Shown here in pieces: positions 52,111-60,662 of a DNA stretch of 64,000 nucleotides. Location: assembly GCF_003116095.1 (NCBI RefSeq), contig NZ_LGRA01000008.1, forward strand, positions 1,151,514 through 1,215,513, in the 5' to 3' direction. Both the position numbers and the translations under genes were made by a program. The notes beneath the pieces were generated by a model. The model did no database searches, was not told where the DNA came from, and worked only from the letters and a program-made list of their open reading frames with translations. The number at the start of each line of letters is the position of its first letter. Positions within the stretch are counted from its first letter, which is position 1. Source of the DNA: Azospirillum sp. TSO35-2. GTDB taxonomy: Bacteria > Pseudomonadota > Alphaproteobacteria > Azospirillales > Azospirillaceae.

Positions 52111-54387
52111 ATGGACCGCTTGCTCGCCGCCGCCCCGAACCGGGGCAAAGATCCGCTCGAACTCCAGATCGAGGCGCAGTCTGCCGTCGCGCTGATGAAG
52201 CCGGACGGCGTCTCCAACCTGTCGCGCCGCTCCTTCCTCGGCTTCGGCGCGAGCGCGCTGGTGCTGGGCGCCCTGCTGCCGGCGATGCCGGTCCGGGCGC
52301 AGACCGCCGCCGCGGTCAAGCCCGGCACGCGGGTTCCGGCCTTCCTGGTCATCGGCAAGGACAACGCCGTCACCCTGCTCAGCCCCTTCGTGGAGGGCGG
52401 CCAGGGCATCAACACCGGCCTTGCCCAGATCGTCGGGGAGGAGTTGGACGTCCACCCCAGCCGCTTCACCGTGGAGTGCGCGCCGCCGGGTCCCGATTAC
52501 ACCGTCATCAACGGGCTGCGGATGACCGGCGGCAGTCTCTCCACCCGGTCGAGCTACCCGCTGATGCGCCGGCTGGGCGCCACCGCCCGCGACATGATGA
52601 TCCGTGCCGCCTCGGCAACGCTGAAGGTCACGCCGGAGAGCCTGACGACGGAGGACGGCTTCGTCATCCACGCCGCATCCGGCCGGCGGCTGTCCTATGG
52701 CGCGCTTGCCCCGACGGCCCTCGCCCTGCCGCCGCGCGACGACGTGGCGCTGCGTGACCCGGCCAGCTTCCGCTACATCCGCCAGCCGATGGCGCGGCTG
52801 GACGTGCGGGCGAAATCGACCGGCAAGGCCGTCTACGCCATCGACCAGAAACTCGACGGCATGCTCTACGCCGCGGTCCAGCACGCGCCGAACCAGGGCA
52901 CCCTGGTGGAGGCCATCGGCAACGAGGCCGCGGTGGCGGCGATGCCCGGCGTCCATTCCGTCCACAGGCTGCCGGGCGCGGTGGCGGTCACCGCCGACAG
53001 CTGGTGGCGCGCCCGCAAGGCGGTGGACGCGCTGTCGGTGAGCTGGTCGGCGCCCGCGCGGTCGGGCCTCGACACGGTGGCCGCCGACTACGCATCGGAC
53101 GGGATGCTGGCGGCGCTGAAATCCGCCACCGCGGCCGGGCTCCCGGCGGAGCGGGCGGGCGACGTCGCCGCCGCCTTCGCCCGTGCGGCCAAGGTGATCG
53201 AGGCGGACTATGACGCCCCCTATCTGATCCACGGGCAGTTGGAGCCGCCGTCCGCCATGGCGCGCTTCAACCCGGACGGCACGCTGGAGCTGTGGGCGCC
53301 CAACCAGATGCCGGAGCAGTTCCAGTCGGCGGCGGCCGAGACGGCCGGGCTGGCGCCGGACAAGGTCATCCTGCATTCGCCGATCCTGGGCGGCTTCTTC
53401 GGCCGGCATTTCCTCTATGGCAACGCCACCCCCTTTCTCCAGGCGATCCAGTTGGCGAAGGCCACCGGGCGGCCGGTGAAAACACTGTGGTCGCGCGAGG
53501 AGGAGTTCCGCATGGACGCCCTGCGCCCGCTCAGCTTCAGCCGGCTCCGCGCGGCCATCGGCGCGGACGGGCGCCCCACCGCGATCCAGGCGCGCACGGT
53601 GGGTGAAGGACCGCTCAGCCGCTGGTTCGGCGCGGTGTTCAAGGACCCGGTCGACCGCTCGGCGGTGGAGGGCGTCACGGGGAAGCCCTACGCCATCGCC
53701 AACCGCGCGATGGACTACATCAAGTTTCCCCATCCGGTGACCATCGCCTTCTGGCGCTCCGTCGGCCATTCGATGAACGATTTCTTCTATGAGGGGTTTC
53801 TGGACGAGATCGCCGACGCCGGCGGCCAGGACCCCTTCGCCCTGCGGATGGAGCTGCTGAAGGACAAGCCACGCCACCGCAAGCTGCTGGACACCGTGGC
53901 GGCGATGTCCGGCGGCTGGAAGCGCGGCCCCTACGAGGTGGACGGCGTGCGCCGCGCGCGCGGTGTCTCCATGGCCTCCCCCTTCGGGTCGGAAACGGCG
54001 ACGATCGCCGAGGTGTCGGTCCAGGGTGGCGAGACGCAGGTCCACGCGGTCTGGGTCGCCTTCGATCCCGGCAGCATCGTCAACCCGGCGATCGTGAAGT
54101 CGCAGGTGGAATCCGCCGTGGCACTGGGCCTGTCGGCCACCCTGTTCGAAGAGCTGGTCTACAAGGACGGCGTCCGTCAGTCGCACAATTTCGACGACTA
54201 CCCGATCCTGTCGCGCCGCTCCATGCCCACCGTGCATGTGGAGATCGTGGAGAGTGGCGCCCCGATGGGCGGCGTCGGCGAACCCGGCCTGCCCGGCGTC
54301 CCGCCCGCGGTGGTGAACGCCGTGGCGGCGCTGACCGGCCAGCGCATCCGCAGCCTTCCGTTGGCGAAGAGCAAGCTCGGGGTCTGA
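52111..54387 (+). CDS. iorB: Molybdenum-cofactor large subunit, isoquinoline 1-oxidoreductase type
   Basis: A 758-residue molybdopterin-binding subunit. An internal Tat signal, SRRSFLGFGASALVLGALL, begins about residue 38, so the mature enzyme should be periplasmic with IorA carried along. Substrate-site motifs include GGFFGRHFLYGN and the catalytic-glutamate region GGVGEPGLPGVPPAVVNAV near the C terminus. It would hydroxylate an N-heterocycle or oxidise an aldehyde. AGAGAGG precedes the ATG. No dedicated maturation (XdhC-like) or cytochrome gene follows. Confidence 0.88.
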   Translation: MDRLLAAAPNRGKDPLELQIEAQSAVALMKPDGVSNLSRRSFLGFGASALVLGALLPAMPVRAQTAAAVKPGTRVPAFLVIGKDNAVTLLSPFVEGGQGINTGLAQIVGEELDVHPSRFTVECAPPGPDYTVINGLRMTGGSLSTRSSYPLMRRLGATARDMMIRAASATLKVTPESLTTEDGFVIHAASGRRLSYGALAPTALALPPRDDVALRDPASFRYIRQPMARLDVRAKSTGKAVYAIDQKLDGMLYAAVQHAPNQGTLVEAIGNEAAVAAMPGVHSVHRLPGAVAVTADSWWRARKAVDALSVSWSAPARSGLDTVAADYASDGMLAALKSATAAGLPAERAGDVAAAFARAAKVIEADYDAPYLIHGQLEPPSAMARFNPDGTLELWAPNQMPEQFQSAAAETAGLAPDKVILHSPILGGFFGRHFLYGNATPFLQAIQLAKATGRPVKTLWSREEEFRMDALRPLSFSRLRAAIGADGRPTAIQARTVGEGPLSRWFGAVFKDPVDRSAVEGVTGKPYAIANRAMDYIKFPHPVTIAFWRSVGHSMNDFFYEGFLDEIADAGGQDPFALRMELLKDKPRHRKLLDTVAAMSGGWKRGPYEVDGVRRARGVSMASPFGSETATIAEVSVQGGETQVHAVWVAFDPGSIVNPAIVKSQVESAVALGLSATLFEELVYKDGVRQSHNFDDYPILSRRSMPTVHVEIVESGAPMGGVGEPGLPGVPPAVVNAVAALTGQRIRSLPLAKSKLGV

Positions 54388-54585
54388 AGGCGAAGCCACC
54401 AGCGGCCGCGGAACCATGGCCGCCGGACGACAGCCCGGCGGCCTTCCTCGCGTCGCTCGCCGTCAGACCTGGATCGGGTTCTCGGCGAATCGGGTTCTCG
54501 GCGAGGTGGCTGCTGAAGCCGATGACCAGCGCACGCTCGTTCGGGCCGCCGCCCCCCTCCCGCCACGGGCGGTGGGCTGCCGCCG

Positions 54586-55212
54586 TCAGCGGTCGTCGGC
54601 GATGAGGTCGGCGACGGGCGCCGAACCGTCGATCCGGTGCTTGTGCCGCCACAGGCGGGGAGCCTCACCGGCAACGCGGCGGAAGATGCGTGAGAAGTGC
54701 GACTGATCGGAAAAGCCGCAGTCGAGCGCGATCTGGGACAATGGCGTGCTGGTGGTTTCCAGCAACTCCTTCGCCCGCTCGACGCGGCGACGGACGATGT
54801 AGGCATGCGGCGGGCAGCCGAAGCTCTCCTTGAAGGCCTGGCAGAAATACCCGCAGCTCAGCTTCACCGCCGCCGCCAGATCCCGGTTCCTGATGGTGTC
54901 GGCGAGATGGGCATCGATATGAGCGGTAACCCGCCGCACCTGCCAGACCGCCAGCCCGATTCTCCGGCCGGCATCGTCCGGCACCTCGACCGCCGGGCCC
55001 CGATCGCTGCCGACGCGTTGCAGCCGGGCCAGGGCCAGCGACAGGCAGTCCTCCACCGACTGCCGATCCGGCGCCAGCATGTCGCTGGCGACCCGCAGCA
55101 GCCAGTCGGCCGCCGCCGTCAGCCGGTCGCCGTCAGCCGACACCCACCCGACGGAGGCCGGAACCGGCAGCGCCGGGAGACGCCTCGGCGTTTCGGAAGC
55201 CGCCAAATCCAT
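54586..55212 (-). CDS. AraC family transcriptional regulator
   Basis: A 208-residue protein whose last 110 residues form an AraC DNA-binding domain: RDLAAAVKLSCGYFCQAFKESFG and SQIALDCGFSDQSHFSRIFRRVAG, the two helix-turn-helix units. The N-terminal half is short and unlike the usual sugar-binding cupin domain. AGGAG is 6 bases before the ATG. It is convergent with iorB and divergent from the LysR gene; it may control either. Confidence 0.87.
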   Translation of the reverse strand: MDLAASETPRRLPALPVPASVGWVSADGDRLTAAADWLLRVASDMLAPDRQSVEDCLSLALARLQRVGSDRGPAVEVPDDAGRRIGLAVWQVRRVTAHIDAHLADTIRNRDLAAAVKLSCGYFCQAFKESFGCPPHAYIVRRRVERAKELLETTSTPLSQIALDCGFSDQSHFSRIFRRVAGEAPRLWRHKHRIDGSAPVADLIADDR

Positions 55213-55570
55213 ACCGATCTCCTGCTCCGGTCACCGTGACGGCGACAGTGCCGGAGGCTCCGGTGTGCGGGAACCCATACTCAGGTATCGATCGCCGGAT
55301 GGGCCGGGTCGGGCGGACAGGCCGCCGAGGTCGTTGGGCAGGCGCCTGACCAGCGGCCTTGCGCCCCGACCAGGGGCGGATCACCTGGCACGCCAAACCC
55401 TTTGTCGGGGAGAAAGATAGTGGGGGGACATCGCCCGGGCCGGTGTCGAACGACCATTGTCCGATACCGACAATATCACCCAGTAATGCGACGTCAGTTC
55501 CCTCTTTGTATCAGTATCCGGTGATGATATTTCTCTTGGTGCTTTTGGGAATACGGCGGGATGAAATCGG
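55213..55570. other. 358-bp divergent intergenic region between AraC and LysR genes
   Basis: No gene is seen. It holds a short palindrome GTCACCGTGAC (55230-55240) near the araC-type start, the inverted repeat at 55456-55474, and an AT-richer stretch (55490-55560) before the lysR start that probably carries its promoter. Confidence 0.6.
55456..55474. promoter_or_regulatory. Inverted repeat upstream of lysR
   Basis: ATTGTC and GACAAT, perfect 6-bp arms around a 7-base centre, about 97 bp upstream of the lysR start. It could be the autoregulatory site of the LysR protein or an AraC site. The half-site TTGTCCG recurs inverted (CGGACAA, 56580-56586) in front of the TRAP operon. Confidence 0.45.
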
Positions 55571-56524
55571 ATGTCGACCAAGCTGGACTTTCGCCGCCTC
55601 CGCTATTTCGTCGCCGTCTGTGAACTCGGCAGCTTTTCCAGGGCCAGCGAGTTTCTGAACGTGGCCCAATCGGCGCTCAGCCAGCATGTGGCGACGCTGG
55701 AGGAGGATTTGGGCGTACAGCTCCTGCTGCGTCAGCCGCGCGGCGTCAGCCGGACCGAGGCCGGCGACCGGCTGCATGCCCACGCACGAGGCGTGCTGCA
55801 CGCGTTGGAGCAGGCGGAGTTGGACGTGCTGTCACTGTCGCGGGCGGTGGTGGGGCCGGTGATGGTCGGCTTCAATTACACCGCGATGGAGGCGATCGGC
55901 CTGCCCTTCATCCGGCGCGTGGCCGCCACCCTGACCGAGGTCAAGCTGCGCGTGATCGAAGCGCACAGCGAGATCATGCACCAGTGGATGCTGTCCGGTC
56001 AGGCCGACCTCGCCCTGACCCTGGTGCCGCCCAACGACGACCGGCTGGAGGCCGTCCCGCTGCTGGACGAGGAACTGGTCTGCCTCGGCACCCGCGCGAT
56101 GATCGGCGAGGGCGGCCCCATCGATCTGGCCGACGTGCTGCGCCTGCCGCTGATCATGCCCGGCCGCACCGCCGTTCTGCAGGCGCTGGCCAGCGACGCC
56201 GAGGTGCGCAACGCCATCGCCGCCAAGGTCTATCTGGAGATCGAATCGGCCGTGCCGCTGAAACGGGCGGTCGGCGCCGGGCTGGGCGTGACGGTCCAGT
56301 CGGCCGCCCTGGCCGGTGACGAGATCGCCCGCGGCGAGCTGGTCGCGCGGCCGGTGGTGAACCCGTCGATGGGGCGCACCCTGTATCTGGTGTCCTCGCG
56401 CATGAAGACCGCCTCCCGCGCGGTGGTGGAGGCGCGGCGGCTGATGATCGACGTGGTGCGCGAGGCGCAGGCGAGCGGCCGCTGGCCCGGCCGGTTGCGC
56501 GACAGCTATCTCGAAACCAGATAG
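55571..56524 (+). CDS. LysR family transcriptional regulator of the TRAP/HMG-lyase operon
   Basis: A 317-residue LysR protein: MSTKLDFRRLRYFVAVCELGSFSRASEFLNVAQSALSQHVATLE, then the effector domain starting GPVMVGFNYTAMEAIG. It lies directly upstream of and co-oriented with the TRAP operon (171-bp gap with its own inverted repeat), so it is the most likely regulator of it. The ligand is probably the transported carboxylate. Confidence 0.88.
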   Translation: MSTKLDFRRLRYFVAVCELGSFSRASEFLNVAQSALSQHVATLEEDLGVQLLLRQPRGVSRTEAGDRLHAHARGVLHALEQAELDVLSLSRAVVGPVMVGFNYTAMEAIGLPFIRRVAATLTEVKLRVIEAHSEIMHQWMLSGQADLALTLVPPNDDRLEAVPLLDEELVCLGTRAMIGEGGPIDLADVLRLPLIMPGRTAVLQALASDAEVRNAIAAKVYLEIESAVPLKRAVGAGLGVTVQSAALAGDEIARGELVARPVVNPSMGRTLYLVSSRMKTASRAVVEARRLMIDVVREAQASGRWPGRLRDSYLETR

Positions 56525-56572
56525 CTCGCTTCGCTTCTTTGTATTTTACGACCCTGCCTCCCCGTGCTGTTC

Positions 56573-56589
56573 TGTTTAGCGGACAAACA
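56573..56589. promoter_or_regulatory. T-N11-A inverted repeat before the TRAP operon
   Basis: TGTTT (56573-56577) and AAACA (56585-56589) flank a 7-base centre and include a symmetrical T-N11-A, the LysR consensus form. It lies about 107 bp before the dctP start in an otherwise featureless gap. Binding by the adjacent LysR protein is inferred. Confidence 0.45.
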
Positions 56590-56695
56590 ATCCGAAAGCC
56601 CGCAGTTGAACGGGCTCCGCTTCCGGCCCCAATCGCCCACCAATCGCCCAACCGGCCGGAACGCCGCAACGAACCACCATCGGGAGGTGCAGGAC

Positions 56696-57721
56696 ATGAC
56701 GCCCACCAAGACGGCCAGCCACGCGAAGATCATGCTGGCGCTGTGCGCCGCCGCCTCGGCCACGGCGCTGATGGCGCTGCCGACGGGCGCGGAGGCCGCG
56801 ACGCGGATGCGCTGCAGCCACCAGCTGCCGCCGGCCCACCACATCTCCAAGGTGATCGAACGCTGGGCGGCGGAGGTGAAGACGCTGTCGGACGGCGATC
56901 TCGACGTCCAGGTGTTCGGCGCCGACAGCCTGATCAAGGCCAACGACAACATCCTGGCCGTGGCCAAGGGCGACATCGAATGCGCCTTCTCGCTGAACTT
57001 CCAGTGGGGCAAGACCCTGCCGCTGATGAACGTCACCGTCGGCCCCTACACCATGTCCTCGATCGAGGCGTGGCGGAAATGGCCGACCTCCGAGGCGGCG
57101 GCCTTCCTTGAGGAACGCCTGCTGAAGAAGGGTGTGAAGAACGTGGTCTGGATGTTCCAGACCAACACCAGCGTCTTCACGTCCAAGGGCAAACCGCTGC
57201 TGAAGCCGGAGGATTTCAAGGGCCAGAAGATGCGCGGCATCGGCCCCGCCTTCGACCGCGGCCTGAAGGCGATGGGCGCCACGCCGGTCGCGATCCCCGG
57301 CAGCGAGGTCTATCAGGCGCTGGCCACCGGCATCATCGACTCCGCCATCACCGACGTCGCCGCCGCCTGGTCGCGCAAATATTACGAGGTGCAGGACCAC
57401 ATGACGGTGGTGCCGGTGCTGGCGGCCTATCTGCACGGCTACGTCAACCCCGGCTGGTACAACAAGCTGACCGACAAGGACAAGGCCGCCCTGAAGAAGG
57501 CCGGCGAGGATGCCGCCGGCTGGGCGCTGGAGGCCTCGCAGGAGGCGGCCGCCAGCGCCCCGGCGGAACTGGAGTCGAAGGGCGTCAAGGTCCACGTCGC
57601 GACCGCGGAGGAGAATGCCGCCTTCAAGGCCGCCATGGCTCCCGCCTTCGCCGAGGGCTTCGCCGACGAGACCGGCACCGACGGCCGCAAGCTGCTCGAA
57701 CTCGTCCAGAAGCTCCAGTAG
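56696..57721 (+). CDS. dctP: TRAP transporter substrate-binding protein DctP
   Basis: A 341-residue periplasmic binding protein with a signal peptide ending near GAEAATRMR. Family motifs: CSHQLPPAHHISKVIERWA, EDFKGQKMRGIG with the ligand arginine, and GATPVAIPGSEVYQALATGIIDSAI. GGGAGG lies 9 bases before the ATG. It delivers a carboxylate to DctQM encoded next. Downstream enzymes suggest 3-hydroxy-3-methylglutarate or a similar branched acid. Confidence 0.9.
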   Translation: MTPTKTASHAKIMLALCAAASATALMALPTGAEAATRMRCSHQLPPAHHISKVIERWAAEVKTLSDGDLDVQVFGADSLIKANDNILAVAKGDIECAFSLNFQWGKTLPLMNVTVGPYTMSSIEAWRKWPTSEAAAFLEERLLKKGVKNVVWMFQTNTSVFTSKGKPLLKPEDFKGQKMRGIGPAFDRGLKAMGATPVAIPGSEVYQALATGIIDSAITDVAAAWSRKYYEVQDHMTVVPVLAAYLHGYVNPGWYNKLTDKDKAALKKAGEDAAGWALEASQEAAASAPAELESKGVKVHVATAEENAAFKAAMAPAFAEGFADETGTDGRKLLELVQKLQ

Positions 57722-57734
57722 GGGAGGACCGGCC

Positions 57735-58313
57735 ATGAGCAGCATGTCCACCCCGGACAGCGTCGCCACCATAAGCGGCAAGGGGGGAGCCTCCCACGGC
57801 GCCCTGCGCCTGCTGACCGCCACCGCATCGATCCTGTCGCGCATCGGCGGCGGGCTGAGCGTCCTGCTGATCGCCGTCGTCCTGGTTCTGACCACGGCCG
57901 GTGTCGTCGCCCGCTATGTCGTCGGCCACCCGCTGGAGGGCGTCGACGAGGCCTGCGGCTATCTGGTGGTCGCCCTGGTGATGGCGGGGGCCGCCGAGGC
58001 GCTGCGCACCGGCCACCACATCCGCATCGACCTGATCATGGGCTTCGTCGGTCCGCGCGGCCGGCGCTGGCTGGATGCCTGGGCCAACCTGGCGGTGCTG
58101 GTCGTCGCCGTCCTGCTGGTCCGCACCGGCTGGCACACCGCCGCCTTCTCCTACGATTTCGACGCCTTCTCGTCGGGCCAGCTGGAGCTGCCGCTGTGGA
58201 TCCCGCAGGCGACGCTTCCCATTGGCGCCGCCCTGCTGGGGATCGTCGCCTTCGCCAAGCTGGTCGGCGCGCTGGCGGGGCAAGAGTCGGACGAGCGGAC
58301 GGGAGGCCACTGA
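57735..58313 (+). CDS. dctQ: TRAP transporter small permease DctQ
   Basis: A 192-residue protein with four predicted helices (VLLIAVVLVLTTAGVVARYV, GYLVVALVMAGAAEAL, ANLAVLVVAVLLVRTGW, IGAALLGIVAFAKLVGAL) and the family residues around GVDEACGYLVVALV. GGGGAGG precedes the ATG by a short spacer. Its stop overlaps the dctM start (TGATG). Confidence 0.9.
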   Translation: MSSMSTPDSVATISGKGGASHGALRLLTATASILSRIGGGLSVLLIAVVLVLTTAGVVARYVVGHPLEGVDEACGYLVVALVMAGAAEALRTGHHIRIDLIMGFVGPRGRRWLDAWANLAVLVVAVLLVRTGWHTAAFSYDFDAFSSGQLELPLWIPQATLPIGAALLGIVAFAKLVGALAGQESDERTGGH

Positions 58314-59596
58314 TGACGTTCCTGATCCTGGGCCTGCTGCTGCTCCTGCTGTTCAGCGGCATGCCGATCTTCGCGGCCCTCGCCCTCACCTCGCTCGGCG
58401 TGCTGGCCCTGTTCGAGGGCAGCGTCGACAGCATGGCCGACGCGGTGTTCTCCAGCCTGAACAACCCGCTGCTCGCCACCATCCCGATGTTCGCCTTCAT
58501 GGCGCACATCATGATCAAGGCCAAGGTGGTCGACGACCTCTACGAGATGTCGAACACGCTGGTCGGGCACATCAAGGGCGGGCTCAGCTTCGCCACCATC
58601 CTGTCCTGCACCATCTTCTCGACCATTTCCGGCTCTTCGGTGGCGACCGCGCTGACCATCGGGTCGATCTCCATCCCGCAGATGAAGCGCTACGGCTACC
58701 GCCAGCGCGACACCTACGGGCTGATCGCCGCCGGCGGCACGCTGGGCATCCTGATCCCGCCGTCGGGGCCGATGATCCTCTACGCCATCGTCACCGACGC
58801 CTCGATCGGCGCCCTGTTCCTGGCCGGGATCATTCCCGGGCTGCTGATGGCGGTGATCTTCGCCGGCTACAGCTGGCTGCAGGCCAAGCGGCAGGACAGC
58901 GTGCAGTCGCAGCCCTGGCCCGGCTTCCGCACCGTCGCCGCCGCCTTCCGCAAGTCGATCTGGGCGGTGATGATGCCGCCGCTGATCCTGGGCGGCATCT
59001 ATCTCGGCGTCTTCACCGCCGGTGAGGCCGCGGCGGTCGGGGCGGTCTATGCGCTGGCGGTGGCGCTGCTGGTCTACCGCAACGTCTCCGTCGCCGATCT
59101 GCTGGACTGCGGCGTGCAGACGATGCGGACCAGCGTCATGCTGTTCATGATCATCGCCGCCGCCGGCATGTTCGGCCACGCCATCACCATCATCCGCCTG
59201 CCGGCCCAGATCATGGAGACGGTGGCGACGCTGGGCCTGTCGCAGAGCGGCTTCATCCTGGCGGTGATGGCCGCGATCTTCATCCTGGGCATGTTCCTGG
59301 AAACCATCGCCATCATCCTGATCACCACGCCGATCATCCTGCCGGTGATGACCGCGCTGGGCATCAACCCGATCTGGTACGGCGTGATGCTGATGATCAA
59401 CCTGGAACTGGCGCTGATCACCCCGCCGGTCGGCATGAACCTGTTCGTCATCAAGGGCATCACCACCTCCTCGCTGGCCGAGGTGACGCGCGGCGCCCTG
59501 CCCTATGTGCTGCTGATGATGGCGGGCCTGTTCGTCATCTGGCTGTTCCCGTCGCTGTCGCTCTGGCTGCCGCAAGCCGCAGGCTTCGGAACGTGA
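58313..59596 (+). CDS. dctM: TRAP transporter large permease DctM
   Basis: A 427-residue permease with about 12 helices. Conserved IPMFAFMAHIM, STISGSSVATALTIGSISIPQMKRYGY and the later ILIPPSGPMILYAIVTDASIGALF are typical DctM motifs. It couples Na+ entry to uptake of the carboxylate held by DctP. The stop falls inside a 20-bp tandem duplication. Confidence 0.92.
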   Translation: MTFLILGLLLLLLFSGMPIFAALALTSLGVLALFEGSVDSMADAVFSSLNNPLLATIPMFAFMAHIMIKAKVVDDLYEMSNTLVGHIKGGLSFATILSCTIFSTISGSSVATALTIGSISIPQMKRYGYRQRDTYGLIAAGGTLGILIPPSGPMILYAIVTDASIGALFLAGIIPGLLMAVIFAGYSWLQAKRQDSVQSQPWPGFRTVAAAFRKSIWAVMMPPLILGGIYLGVFTAGEAAAVGAVYALAVALLVYRNVSVADLLDCGVQTMRTSVMLFMIIAAAGMFGHAITIIRLPAQIMETVATLGLSQSGFILAVMAAIFILGMFLETIAIILITTPIILPVMTALGINPIWYGVMLMINLELALITPPVGMNLFVIKGITTSSLAEVTRGALPYVLLMMAGLFVIWLFPSLSLWLPQAAGFGT

Positions 59597-59620
59597 TCGC
59601 AGGCTTCGGAACGTGATCGC
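59581..59620. repeat. Exact 20-bp tandem duplication across the dctM stop
   Basis: A 20-bp unit (59581-59600) is repeated exactly at 59601-59620, and a third partial copy (GGGCTTCGG) follows. The dctM stop lies in the first unit, so the duplication does not change the protein. Recent slippage is likely. Confidence 0.7.
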
Positions 59621-59717
59621 GGGCTTCGGCCGCTAGACAGCAGACCACACCGCATGTCCTTCAAAGCCTTCCACCGGGTGCGCCGTCCCTCGCGCACCCG
59701 AACGAGGACCCCTTGCC

Positions 59718-60662
59718 ATGACGAAAGATCCCGTGACCATCGTCGAGGTCGGCCTGCGCGACGGGCTCCAGATCCTCGACCGCGTGATGCCCACCGCCGA
59801 CAAGCTGCGCTGGCTGGAGGCCGAGCACCGCGCCGGCGTCAACCGGTTCGAGGCCGCCTCCTTCGTCCCGCCCAGGCTGCTGCCCCAGATGGCCGACGCG
59901 GCCGAGGTGGTGGCCGGTGCCCGCGCCCTGCCCGGCGTCATCATCCACACCCTGGCCCCCAACCTGAAGGGCGCCATGGCGGCGCTCGCCGCCGGCTCCG
60001 ACGTGCTCGTCCTGCCCCTGTCGGCCAGCGAGGCGCACAGCCGCGCCAACATCCGCAAGACCCGCGAGGAGTCGGTGGAGGAGCTGGCCCGTGTCTGCCG
60101 CGCCCGTGACGAGCGTGCGAGGGAGGGCGGTTGCCAGACCCGCATCGACGCCGGCATCTCCACCGCCTTCGGCTGCACCATCCAGGGCGAGGTGCCGGAG
60201 GACGAGGTGGTCCGCCTCGCCGAAGCCTGCCTGGAGGCCGGGGCCGACCGCGTGGCGCTGGCCGACACCGTCGGCTATGCCGACCCGGCGCAGGTCCGCC
60301 GCCTCTACCGGCGGGTGAAGGAGATCGCCGGCGACCGCCTGCAAAGCGCCCATTTCCACGACACCCGCGGCCTTGGCCTCGCCAACTGCTTGGCGGTGCT
60401 GGACATCGGCATCCGCGAATTCGACGCCTCGCTCGGCGGGCTGGGCGGCTGCCCGCACGCCCCCGGCGCCAGCGGCAACGTCGCGACCGAGGATCTGGCC
60501 TTCATGCTGGAGGCGATGGGCTTCGACACCGGCATCGACCTGGATCGGCTGATCGAGGCGCAACGCCTGCTCGCCACCCTTCTTCCCGGCCAGACGCTGC
60601 ACGGCAAGATCGCCGCCGCCGGCCTGCCCAAGCATTTCCACCGGAGTCCCGTCCATGCCTGA
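59718..60662 (+). CDS. Hydroxymethylglutaryl-CoA lyase family protein
   Basis: A 314-residue TIM-barrel lyase. Metal- and substrate-site motifs: EVGLRDGLQ at the N terminus, SFVPPR, HFHDTRGLGLAN, and the signature GGLGGCPHAPGASGNVATED with its catalytic cysteine. It splits HMG-CoA (or a similar 3-hydroxyacyl-CoA) to acetyl-CoA and a keto acid. It overlaps the CoA-transferase gene by 8 bp, so the two probably act in sequence: the transferase activates the acid and the lyase cleaves it. Confidence 0.88.
   Translation: MTKDPVTIVEVGLRDGLQILDRVMPTADKLRWLEAEHRAGVNRFEAASFVPPRLLPQMADAAEVVAGARALPGVIIHTLAPNLKGAMAALAAGSDVLVLPLSASEAHSRANIRKTREESVEELARVCRARDERAREGGCQTRIDAGISTAFGCTIQGEVPEDEVVRLAEACLEAGADRVALADTVGYADPAQVRRLYRRVKEIAGDRLQSAHFHDTRGLGLANCLAVLDIGIREFDASLGGLGGCPHAPGASGNVATEDLAFMLEAMGFDTGIDLDRLIEAQRLLATLLPGQTLHGKIAAAGLPKHFHRSPVHA

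Noticed and set aside
51664..54417. A 917-residue minus-strand frame opposite iorAB
   Set aside because: Shadow of the molybdenum enzyme genes, which have clear cluster and cofactor motifs.
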